NCBI GenBank assembly: GCA_963575745.1
Contig: CAUYUJ010017853.1
Span: forward strand, 60,001 to 124,000
Length of the DNA: 64,000 nucleotides
Reading direction: 5' to 3'
Source: Prorocentrum cordatum
Lineage: Eukaryota; Sar; Dinophyceae; Prorocentrales; Prorocentraceae
The notes below the pieces were generated by a model. The model ran no database searches, had not been told where the DNA came from, and saw only the letters and a program-made list of their open reading frames with translations. Shown piece after piece: positions 52,744 to 62,576 of this stretch (positions within the stretch are counted from its first letter, which is position 1; the number at the start of each line of letters is the position of its first letter). A program made the translations under genes and the position numbers.

Positions 52744-53750
52744 CACTTTTCCTCGGGACTGGGCAGGCGGACCTGTCCATGGGAACACTTCCAGGGCCTA
52801 GCCCGGACAGCGACCCAAACCGCGGCCCCTTCGCACGACACAACCACTCCAAAACCAATCCACCCATCGCGTCGTCATCCTCCAGGGCCAGCTTGGGATG
52901 AGGTCCGGGAGAATTCCCTCCAGACGAACATCCATTGGCATGGCGTGAACGTTCTGGTGCCTGGAACCATGGCCCTGGGAACTCGACTAACCTGAACCCT
53001 GCTGGTGACTTCCAGGGCCAAGCGTGGGGCAATCGCGCCGGCGTCTTGATCTCGCGCGAATGGGGCTCTTGTTGCATCCTGCGCGGACGCTGGTCTCGCG
53101 TGGTCGCCGGGCAAGATATCGCGGGGGGGACGGGGGCTTTCGCCGAAAACCACCCGAAACGGATAATGCCCTCCAAAATGTCAAAGCTTCTTGCGGGCGA
53201 CCAACTCGCACATCAGGCCATCCATTTCCCCCGAATCGGCACGGCGGGGCGCCATCCAACCCGGTCTTCCTTAACCAGGTCTTTGACCCGCCCTCCGCGG
53301 CGCTCGACTTCCGTTCGGCCAGGAGGAGTCAGCATCGAAGACGCGGTGACGCCCCCCCCCGCCCCGGGCCCGCGGCGACATGAGTGAGCTCCGAACACCG
53401 ACCCCCCGCGCCGTCGCAGCCTGAGCGCGGGACAAACGCGACACCAATTGCAGATTCGACCAACGGTCCAAGACGTTCGCGCACGGGCGAGCCCCTGGAA
53501 GTCGAGGCTGAACAAGTCAATGCCGATAGCGCGGTTAAACAAGAATGTCCTCGGCAGCGCCGCGCGCCGACGCAAGCCAGACTGGGATCTCCCCGCGCAA
53601 TCGGAACAAGAGACACGCGGCCTCACCCATCATATCAGTCTCATCCTCGAGCCCCCCCGCTCTCAGAACCTGGGCGAACTTGCGGTTCTCAGGATGGCCC
53701 ATGTTGGAATCTAACTTGTACAAGAACCGCTTCTCGCCCTCCGAAAATCT
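52744..53750 (-). pseudogene. Integrase of the second LTR element (deleted and frameshifted)
   Basis: Pre-integrase zinc region: KRFLYKLDSNMGHPENRKFA (HP of the HHCC motif; about 53740-53680). Core start: PRTFLFNRAIGIDLFSLDFQ with the first catalytic Asp (about 53550-53490). Then a shortened stretch, PGRTEVERRGGRVKDLVKED (the NGRxER region, about 53310-53250), FRVVFGESPRPPRDILPGDH (53110) and TFTPCQWMFVWRE (52940). The C-terminal tail (52863-52744) reads WIGFGVVVSCEGAAVWVAVR then ARPWKCSHGQVRLPSPEEK and stops. The second Asp region is missing by deletion. Confidence 0.78.
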
Positions 53751-53829
53751 GGCTCTTCGGTTCCCTTTGGAACTCCAGGGGGGAGCCTGGCCTCGGGCTC
53801 GCCCACGATCTCGCTAGGGGCCCCCTCGC

Positions 53830-56180
53830 CATTCCCGGGGGGGCGACTGCCCCCGCCCCCCAATTCCCCTCGCGCCGGTCGGTCCAGAGGGGGGTTGCTC
53901 CTTAGCTGCGGCGCTGCCCCAGAAGTGCGCGACCGCGCGGGCCGCCGGCTTCGCGAACTGGGGGGGGCGCCCGGCGGCCACAGTCGCGATCCCTCTCTCT
54001 AGGACTGCGCGCCGACGGCCGCCAGCGCGCGGGTGCCCGTCGAGCAAATCAAGCAGAGCAGGGCGATTAGCGAGCCCGCAAGCTTTTTGCTCAAACCCCC
54101 CTGACCCGGGCGCGCCCACGCGAGACCGCGCGCTCAAAGGGGGGCTCGAATCCAAGCGGAAGCGTAAGAGAAGGCTCAAATGTAAAGACTGCCCCGCGGC
54201 CCATCCGGCGACGGGCGATCTGGGCACGCGACTCCAAACGCCCAACCCCGGCGGAAACCCTGCCCCCCCGGCGGGAGGGACCCGCGCGGTCAGATCATGT
54301 TGGGACCATCAGCTTTGGATTATCTCCAAGACCTCTCGCGCGCCCCCCCGTCTAGAGGAGCCCCGTCCGACCTTTCGGTCCCGGCTGGCTCTCCCCTGCC
54401 GAGGCGCCGAGCCGCTGGGCCTCGGGGGCGATTTCCATGAACGCCGTTAGGGCTCGATGACCTCGCGATCGTCGCTGCAACGGTCGCCGTCGAGTCACTC
54501 GAAGCCCAATCCCGTTGGATACCCCTGGGGCGGACGCGGGTCTCGCGCGCGCCGAAGTCGGGGCGGCCTGCTGACGGGATGAGGAGAGGGAAGAAGAGGC
54601 GGACAAGGATAAGTCTCAACGTTGCCAGTCGCGCCCTGGGCGCCAGAAAGCACGCGATCAGCGAAGCGCGCGGAATCGTCGAGAGCGGCCGCGTCGAGCC
54701 AATGAGAGTCGTGATCTCTATCGCCGAGTGATCCTCTGGAACCAACTCCCACGTCGGGCGACCCTACCTCGGCCTCCTCGAGAATGGTCGGAAGAGTAGC
54801 TGTCGTTGCGGCAGGAGCGGCGAATCCCCCATCCTGCCCGGGGGGTCCGCCAGCGACGGCGGCTGAGTAGGAAGCTCTCCAGAGGGCGCGACCGCCGTCT
54901 CCGCCGTGCCCACCTGCATGGTCACGTGCACCACCTGGCCTGCGGCCTGCCCCACTTTGGCCATCACGGGGCCCATCAAACCGTTGGGCCACTGGACGTC
55001 GCCGAGAGGTCTGTCCGGAGTTCTCGGGCGCCCCGATGCTGAGGCGTAGGTGCCTCATCCCATGGCGCAGCTGCTGTAGACCCTCTTCCACCTGTAAAGG
55101 CGTCTGCTACGCCTGCGCCACCGCCTGCGCCGCGCGGCCGGGCGCCTCTTGCGCCCGTCCGAGCGAACGCACTCCGTCAAGAACTGCTTCTAGCTGCAGC
55201 CGCAAAGTCTGGGGGAGGGCCCACAGCGAGTCGAACGCGCCAATCGCTGCTCCGCCTGCCCTGGACCGAGGGCAGTTGCGGGCGATCTCACCGAGGGTAG
55301 TTGCGGGCGATCCCGATAGCCTCCCCCGCAAACCTGGCCGCCGATCGAGCTGCCTCTGCCGCAGACTGCGGCGTCGGAGCCGCTGGACTTCCGCGCTGCC
55401 CCCTTGGGACCCATGAGAGGCGGCCCACGCCATGGGCGCGCCCGCTGCCGCCGCCGCGCCGCATGCCGCAGCGGCGCGCTGCCTCGGGAGAGCGAGCGCG
55501 TTCTGGGCCCGACCTGGGCGGGGGCTTCAAAGGCGCGGGAGGCGCCTTCCTCCGGATGCTCGGCGCCGAACTGGATGGCCCCGCGCTGAGGCCTACAACC
55601 GGCCGCGGAGGTGGGCCTGCCATGGCCGGCGAGCCTGCCGAAGGCCACGGCTCCGAGGCCGTCGCCGCTGCTGCCCGCTGCCGCTGCTCGCGGGGCTGGT
55701 AGGCGACGATGGCAGGCCCGGCGTCGCCGCGGCCGTCGGACGCCCCGCCGCCGACGCCGCCGCTGCCCAAGCCGCCGAAGGGTTGACCGTCTCGGAGCTC
55801 AGCGCGGACTCGAGCTCCACCGGATCGTCGGAGTTGCCCGCCGCCTTGGCCAGCGCAGCCTGGCGTCTCGCCAGACAATCCTCGGTCGCCTGCAGCGCAT
55901 CGGGGTCGTCCTTGCCGGCCTGCGCCGTCGCGACGACGGCGGCCATCGCGGGCGCTCGAGGCCCCGCCGTGACTCCGACGCCCAGAAGACCCCCGAACGA
56001 CTGGCAGAAACCAAAAAAAAATACGAGAAAGACGGAGCCTGAAACCGAAGCTTGAGCCCGGGCGCGCCACTGGCCAGCACGACGCGATGGCTCGACAGAC
56101 GAAGGCCCGGACTTCATTCGGAAACCGTGCTCGGTTAGTCGCCTTAGCTGTCTTCCAAGAACCCAAGGCCCCAACGTTCG
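53830..56180 (-). pseudogene. Scrambled middle of the second LTR element
   Basis: Open frames on both strands, all Ala/Arg/Gly/Pro-rich. The minus-strand segment 56174-55593 (TAQAGKDDPDALQATEDCLA, RRQAALAKAAGNSDDPVELE) is the most protein-like. It belongs to the element by position, but no domain can be named. Confidence 0.45.
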
Positions 56181-57453
56181 CTAATCGGGCGCCCTGAACC
56201 CGCGCCTCTCGATGCACCCGCGCCTGCTGCCCTGGGCGTCGGCGATCTCCGGGAATCGACCGTCGCACCTGGGGGTGCGGCTGATCGCCTGGGGGTACTC
56301 GCCTATCCTTTCATGGGCGACGTCGATTTTCCTGACCGGGTCGTAGACTCTCACGTTGTCGCTGGGACCCTTATAAAAATCAGCCCGCTGATCCAAAGAC
56401 TCCTCCGACGCCTCGACCCCGCCTTCCCCCGGCGGCGACGCTGGCCCTGACGAGGCGGGGAGGGGGCGCGCGCAACGGGGCAGCGCCGTAATCCGACGCG
56501 ACGGGCAGGCGACCCCCGCTCAAGCGAGACGAATCTGAATACCGAAAAAGAAAGCGTCAAGATCCCGCCGCGGGCACGGCGGCCTCTCCCACCTAGAGGA
56601 CGAGTCTACCACCCGATGGCCCGACCCCGGCCTCGCGAAGCTGATAGCCTGGCCGAGTGCGTCCGAACTGGGGAGATTACTTGGCGGGCCAATCGCGCGC
56701 GCCAGAAACTCCAAGGGCTCGACGCCCACGCTAAATATGAGGAGCGGCATCGGCCAGCACAGTCGCCTCGATTACCCCGAAGACCCCGCTAAAGCACAAA
56801 GGAAACCGGATGGCGCTCGCGACTCTGGCATCTGCCCCCGCGCCGTGGGCGGACTTCTTGAGCCGCCGGTCGAATCTCCGCGCGTTCGAGGTCGTGCTCC
56901 GCCAGGGCCTGTGACTCATGGTTCTTGGAGGCCCACCAGAACAATGCCTGCTCCGGGATCGCCACAGGCCCCGGGTCGCCTTCGCGACAATCAGCGAAGA
57001 CCCCCGAGGCCCCGAAACTCGCCCCGACGCCCTCGAACACGCAACCCTCGAACATGTAGGATGACATCCGCTGTCGGACAGGCGGCATCTTCCTCGCCAT
57101 CTCGCGACATATCTCCTTGGCGGGGGTCGGGCGCTCGTTCTTCCAGCGGCCCTTCTTTCCGTGCCCCTGGCGCCCTGGGGCCTTCGCCAACTGCTCGGGC
57201 GAAAGCCTAAACCAGCGGGGGCGCCGGTCGCCAGGTCGCGCGCCGGCCCGAGGGGGGCCCGAGCCGAAAGGCTCGGCTGTCCTGGGGCCACGGGCGCCCG
57301 AGTCTCGCCGAGGGCGGGTTCCGTCGCATTCTCGGCCCCTCTCGGCCACGCGCGCGACTTCCGATCGGATCTCAGGAAGGCTGCCCAGGCGCGCGCCCGC
57401 TGTGCCAGGACCTCGTCGGTCTGATCCTCGCAGGGGCCCTTTCCTTCGATCAC
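56181..57453 (-). pseudogene. Zinc knuckle and protease-like region of the second LTR element
   Basis: 57453 begins with EGKGPCEDQTDEVLAQRARAW, the gag tail. The knuckle is at 57172-57131: RQGHGKKGRWKNER. It has the C-x2-C-x4-H-x4-C spacing but every ligand is replaced (Arg, His, Arg, Arg). After it come KEICREMARKMPPVRQRMSS, YMFEGCVFEGVG, then PGPVAIPEQALFWWASKNHE (protease-like) and RFPLCFSGVFGVIEATVLAD in another frame. The catalytic DTA-like site cannot be read. It ends RVYDPVRKIDVAHERIGEYP and TPRCDGRFPEIADAQGSR. Confidence 0.65.
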
Positions 57454-57604
57454 CGCCAGCAGGGCGTCCGCGTCTGAGTCCTCGCCCTTCTCTGCCTCTG
57501 GTCCGTCGTAGTCGCGGGCGCCTTCGTCTGGCCCAACCTGGACATTCGCCCGCCGACGACCGACCGGGGGCCCGATGGGGGGGGGGGGGCGAGCGGCGCC
57601 GTCA

Positions 57605-58426
57605 CTAGCGGGGCCTAGGCCCTGGAGCCAGCATGGAACTTGCCACCGCCCCCCCCGGGGGCAGACGCTCGGGGCCTCCAGCGCGCATCGCCATCAGCGC
57701 CAAGGGCGCGCAGTGGCAGCCCGACTTGCCTCGCGGGAGAGAGCCTAAATGCAGCGCCCCTCGCGGGGTCTGGCCCGCGCCTCCGTCGAGCAGAAGGCCT
57801 TCAGTTTCTCGGAAATCCAATCGTCATCCCCTTCGGCCCCCAGTAGCTGAGCTTCTCTGCACGTCGCGAACTGGGGGGGGCTCTCCGTGGAGTCGCGAAA
57901 ACACTCGGAAAAAGGTCCCCCGACCCGATATCCTCAGGTCGTTTCCTCCTCTTCCTCCAACCATCACGTCCATTCGGCCCAGCGCGGTCTCGGCCCAGTC
58001 ATCCCTAGCGAGGGGCCGCGCGGGCAGGTCCTCGAACTTCGACTGGGAACTCCGAGCGAAGGACTTCAAGCACTTCCCCGACCTGCGACGCACGGACACG
58101 TCCGTATCATTGCTCCACCGCCTCAACGCTGTCAACCATGATCGATAGTGGGCGCAGCCAGGCCACGCGGGCGGTTCACGGTTATCGCCGCGGCCGGCGT
58201 GGCCGCCGCCGCCGCCATAGTCCCAGCCCTCGCCCCAGCTGCCACCCGGGCCCCAGGCGTCTCGCGCCTGGGCCCAGCCGTCACGCCAGCTCCACTTCCC
58301 CGCTGCCTCTGGCGTCTTGGGAACGTTTGCCGCGTCACGAGGACTGGCTGGCAGCGGCCTCCGCCTGCTGACCCTCGCTTCAGGGGTCGGTGATATCCCG
58401 TCCGTCTGTCGGCGGTCTTGCTGCAT
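57605..58426 (-). pseudogene. gag of the second LTR element
   Basis: Reads KWSWRDGWAQARDAWGPGGS, YGGGGGHAGRGDNREPPAWP, HYRSWLTALRRWSNDTDVSV, RRSGKCLKSFARSSQSKFED and ARPLARDDWAETALGRMDVM. A Trp/Gly-rich leader, an EPPxWPG turn and helices with RRW match the gag pattern of dinoflagellate LTR elements I know. The frame degrades near 57850. Confidence 0.75.
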
Positions 58427-58450
58427 CCGTCTGCGAAGATGGTGCGGCTG

Positions 58451-60679
58451 ACCTCGCAGTGTCGGACGCGATTCCCTTGATCAGTTCGGCAAGCTCGCCG
58501 CTCGACATGCCAATGGTGGCGATGGCCCCGCTGCTGGCTGCAGCGGTCGCTCAGCCCACGCCACTCATCGCGGCGTGCGTTGCCCCCTTGCCGTCCTCGG
58601 TCTTGTCGGCACCGTCGGAAAGCATCTTCCGCCGTGGATCCCTAACTACCTAGCTCGAGGGAGCGCGATGCTCATCCAAGTTCTCGAGCGCCTGGCTGTG
58701 GGTGGCCGCCCAGCTGATCATGCCAACTACCGAGGCCAGCCGCCGCGAATGGCCGCTGGCGAAGCCCCGCTGCCCTACCAACAGAGGCAGCAGGAGAGAA
58801 GACACATGTTTTACCCGTGACCCACTCCTGGTACCGAACATCCACTCAGGGCCTGGACTAAACACGCAATGCCGAACATGGCACTTTTGCCTCGATACGA
58901 CCTGCTAAACGTAAAAGGAAAAAACTGGAAGCCTGCTACACCCTGCGCTTCACATGCAAGGCAGACTCGATGGGGCTTAGATCTGGAGGAGCGCCAGCAA
59001 CCAGGTGAACCCCACAGGGGAGTCAGATAACCCAGAATCGGTTGACCCCTTGGGGGTGATTATCAGGTTCACTGGTCGTTACATTGGCTTAGCTAATCAG
59101 CAAAGCAAGTCTAAAGCACAGCTTCCTTGGTCACAGGCGAATGTACAATGTGTCGATGTGTCCATTGATAAATGAAAACGCTTAACTCGCTGTAACGCTT
59201 CTTCGGCTTAACGTTTTTGAGTTGGTCAACGATGTTGATCTAAACGTTTGGCGTGCTCGTCCAAGACCACTGTGTCGCTCGCGAATTAAATCAAAATAAG
59301 CACGTCTGGCACGACATTCAAACGTTTCAGACACCGGAACGAAACAATGTGAATAACGAAACGCCGGTTTAGAGCATTGTGACATATGCGATGTGCTGCT
59401 CACGACTCCCAACATGATTTCATACAGCTTAATGCAGAGTCTGCAACGCTAGGAAGCCCTATGTTACGTTTTCGGTGGTAGCGTATGCGTGTAAGCGTGC
59501 TGCCTGTAGCTCTGGAAACGCACGTGTGTGAGTGATCATGTATGTGATCGATATATGAGATTGGCACAACGGGGAGCATGTGTGTTCCTATGTTGGTGTT
59601 GGAGTCCGAATATGTCGGATATGTTTGGGGAGGTGTGATTGCATGCGTGGTTCAACTTAGTAGGGTTAATGCCACTCCGGTGCTGCTGGAGTCCGAATGT
59701 GCTGGCCACTTCCGGAAGATGGATTATCCGATGTTGCTGTCAGAGACTAAATGTGCCGCGTCAGTTTGGAAACGTGTCTGTTTTTTTTTGTGAAGCGTGT
59801 TAGTCCGAGCGGTGTGGGACACCTGGACATCTCCATACATGTGCGCAGGAGGGACGGTAAGGCGATCGCGTCTTCCTCGTGCGGAGACCGGAGGTCGAAG
59901 CAGCCCTTTCCTCATACAGAGACTCGGTGGGTCGGAGTAACCCTATATTTGCTGACGAAGAGAACGCGGTGCTGTAACAGTGCGGACACGGTGACGTCGA
60001 TGTACGGGGCGGGGGCAAAGCGCCGGGTGTGATTTCTCACATTCTTTCACCTCTCAGTTGTTTCTGTTGCCTCGATACTTTGAATTTATTCAGCTCTCCT
60101 ATCTACGAGACCAACGGCATCTCATTCTGCGCCACGAGGAAGGGCGTGGCGAAGCGCACCCACTTGCCGTCGCGTGTCCGCCCCCCTCCCTTGCTCACTT
60201 CTTTCCGCATCCCCCTCCAACCCCGCATCAGCGTCCGCATCCGCCTCCTCCCCCTCTTCTTGATCCTCCTGTGTCTGATTAATATCTTCCTCCTCTTCCT
60301 CCTGTGTCTGAGAATCCTCTCCTCCTGCTCCCTCCCCTTCCCCTTCCCCGCTACCCCCCCCATTCCAGATCCCCCATTTCCCTCACCCTCCGCCTCAACC
60401 CCTGCTTCTTCCCCTTCCTCTCCTCGTCGTCCTCCTCACGCAGCTCACACTGCCGTTTCTCCATGCTCGCGTCCACTCAAAACCACCGAACTCCCCAAGG
60501 CCTGCATCGGGAACGCGTCGACATGCGGACAATCGTCTGGAGACTCCACTCTCGAACCCGCCTCCCTGGCTGAGCGGCCGGGGCGAGCATGTGAGGAGGC
60601 CAAAGCTCAGAAACCAGAAATAAGAGCAGTCAACATCAAACTAAAAAGTCAAATCAAATCAAAATGTACATCAAATCAG
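58451..60679. other. Unassigned DNA, no gene recognised
   Basis: Possibly the 5' end of the second LTR element to about 58900. 58900-60030 is less GC-rich. GGAGTCCGAATRTG occurs twice (59600-59700). 60180-60470 is pyrimidine-rich. No domain recognised. Confidence 0.35.
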
Positions 60680-60855
60680 GCTGCACCGGCACGGAGTCTG
60701 AATCGACTCGGATCGTCCGGGCCAAGCTGCACAACCACGCCATGCGAGCATCGGGCTGGCATCGGATCGTAGGAACATCGGAGTCGAATCGGATACGGGC
60801 CAGCCGAAATCGACATTGAATCGACGGGATCGAAATGGACCCTGGGGGGAAGAGC
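60680..60855 (+). repeat. Dispersed repeat F, copy 2
   Basis: CACCGGCACGGAGTCTGAAT, AGCTGCACAACCACGCCATG, GGCATCGGATCGTAGGAACA and GACGGGATCGAAATGGACCC + TGGGGGG match the order at 42385-42600. Confidence 0.7.
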
Positions 60856-61029
60856 GATACGACACGCGGAACTGGCATGTGAGAGCGAGGTGGGGAGAGA
60901 GAGAGGGGCGAGAGGGGTAGGACAAGTGCGCTTGCGCCTCACATGACGTCCTACCACTCCTGCCCGTTTCCAACTGCGTCGAACAATCAATTCGCCTAAA
61001 CGCGTGTCGAATCGGCCCTTGACCCCGAA

Positions 61030-61435
61030 ACGGAACAGGCACGCACGCGCGCACACACACACCCACACACACATGCACACACACACACGCGCGCAATCAT
61101 ATACACTCTCTCTCACACAAATCCCATACACACATACACACACACTCACACACACACACACATTCACGCACACGCACAAACATACACACACGCACACGCA
61201 CACGCACACACACACACATACACACACACACACACACACGCACACGCACACGCACTTGCACACGCACACACACACATTCACAACCCCACATACACACACC
61301 ACGCAACACACGACACACACACACACACACCACACACAACACACATCACGCACCACTCTCACACACCACACACACCACACACCACACAAACCACACACAC
61401 CACACACACCACACACACACAACACACACCACACT

Positions 61436-61497
<62 letters not shown>

Positions 61498-61700
61498 CCG
61501 CACACACCCACACCACACATACACACGCACACGCACACGCACACGCACACGCACTTGCACACGCACTTGCACACGCACTCGCACACGCACACGTACACGC
61601 ACACGCACAACATACGCACACGCACACGCTCACGCAAACACACACGCACGCGGACGCGCACACGCACGCGCAAGCGCACCCGCGCGCGCACACGCTAAAG
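61030..61700. repeat. (CA)n-dominated microsatellite block
   Basis: About 670 bp of (CA)n with CACACG, CACTTGCACACG and CACCACACAC variants; perfect (CA)n of about 55 bp at 61438-61494. The long plus-strand Thr/His frame and minus-strand Val/Cys frames through it are artefacts. Confidence 0.96.
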
Positions 61701-61797
61701 CAAGCGCAAGGCATCAAAGAATCCGGGGTGGGACCCTCACAGAACTACCGTTCCCACAATCTGTTACCGCGACTGAAACAAGAAGGGACAACCATAT

Positions 61798-61876
61798 GTG
61801 ATGCCCAACAGCAAAGGTTGCCCAGAACCGACGGCGGCAGCTGTTGGCCAGGCGACTGCATGTCTGAAGTGGACTT
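61798..61876. mobile_element. MITE family A, partial copy 3
   Basis: GTGATGCCCAACAGCAAAGG, TTGCCCAGAACCGACGGCGG, CAGCTGTTGGCCAGGCG and GAAGTGGACTTGG follow the left half of copies 1 and 2. The right half and left terminus are missing. Confidence 0.7.
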
Positions 61877-62381
61877 GGGGATCTACTGACCCGAGTCAAT
61901 CCAGACCCGGGCCAGTCAGGCTCTCCAGGATCCAGCAGCATCCTGCTGGATCCTGCAGGACCCTGCACCCAAGCCTGGGTCAATGCACCCCTGGCTCTGA
62001 GGGATCCTGCTGGCGCTCTGGCTGACCCCCGTTTGCATTGACCCCCGTCCCTAGAGCCCCGACGGATAACGTCCGCCGCAACACCGAAGGAAGGGATGCT
62101 GGCCGTCGCCCCTCATTTCTGCCCGCGCGAACCTCGATCTTACCAGAGATATGCACCACCGATTCGAGGAGAGAGGATACGATATGCACACCATTCACGC
62201 CATGCTGTCTGATTGCCCATTCAGTGATGTGCCCACTGGCGCTTGCAGATACATGCAGCAGCGGGCTCTGCGTATTCCACAACACTAACTTAGTGGCGCG
62301 GTGACCCTCTGGCTTTAGGAGGGAGGTGCATCTGCCATGTCCTACGCACCAGGGCCGAGGACGAGAGAAAGGAGGAGGGAT
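61877..62381. other. GGATCCTGC-rich palindromes and unassigned DNA
   Basis: 61920-62030 has CCAGCAGCATCCTGCTGGAT and repeated GGATCCTGC, similar to 12110-12215. The rest is unassigned. Confidence 0.45.
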
Positions 62382-62576
62382 TTCGGGAGCGGCCAAGAGG
62401 GGGGTGTCCAAGCGGAAGGGGTGCAAATCATGACCGGCGGCATGTGTGCTGCCCAGCGGGGGGGCCGGGGACGTAATGGAATAAGAAGAGGCGCCACGAA
62501 ATCTGGGGAGATCTCATGGCCCCCGCCATGATATCCACCCCCCCTAGTCATCACCCCCCTCTTTGCCGCCCCCGAG
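62382..62576. mobile_element. MITE family D, copy 2, with 3-bp target duplication
   Basis: 195 bp. Left TTCGGGAGCGGCCAAGAGGG + GGGTG, right CACCCCCCTCTTTGCCGCCC + CCGAG. Interior ATCATGACCGGCGGCATGTG and CATGGCCCCCGCCATGATAT shared with copy 1. Flanked by GAT at 62379-62381 and 62577-62579. Confidence 0.9.

Larger units (their letters stand above)
52744..58450 (-). mobile_element. Second decayed LTR retrotransposon, RT missing
   Basis: Minus strand from 58450 down: gag, zinc knuckle, protease-like region, a long frame-scrambled stretch, then integrase to its C-terminal tail at 52744. In the copia order an RT should follow below 52744, but other repeats start there, so the element is truncated or interrupted. 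The element type is inferred from domain order and remembered dinoflagellate copia-like proteins. No LTR was found. Confidence 0.75.

Noticed and set aside
52744-58450. Assigning the second LTR element to Ty3/gypsy
   Set aside because: Integrase is followed by no RT and preceded directly by gag-protease, so order favours copia, but the missing RT prevents a firm call.
61004-61801. Thr/His-rich 265-aa frame and Val/Cys-rich reverse frames
   Set aside because: Pure translation of the (CA)n block.
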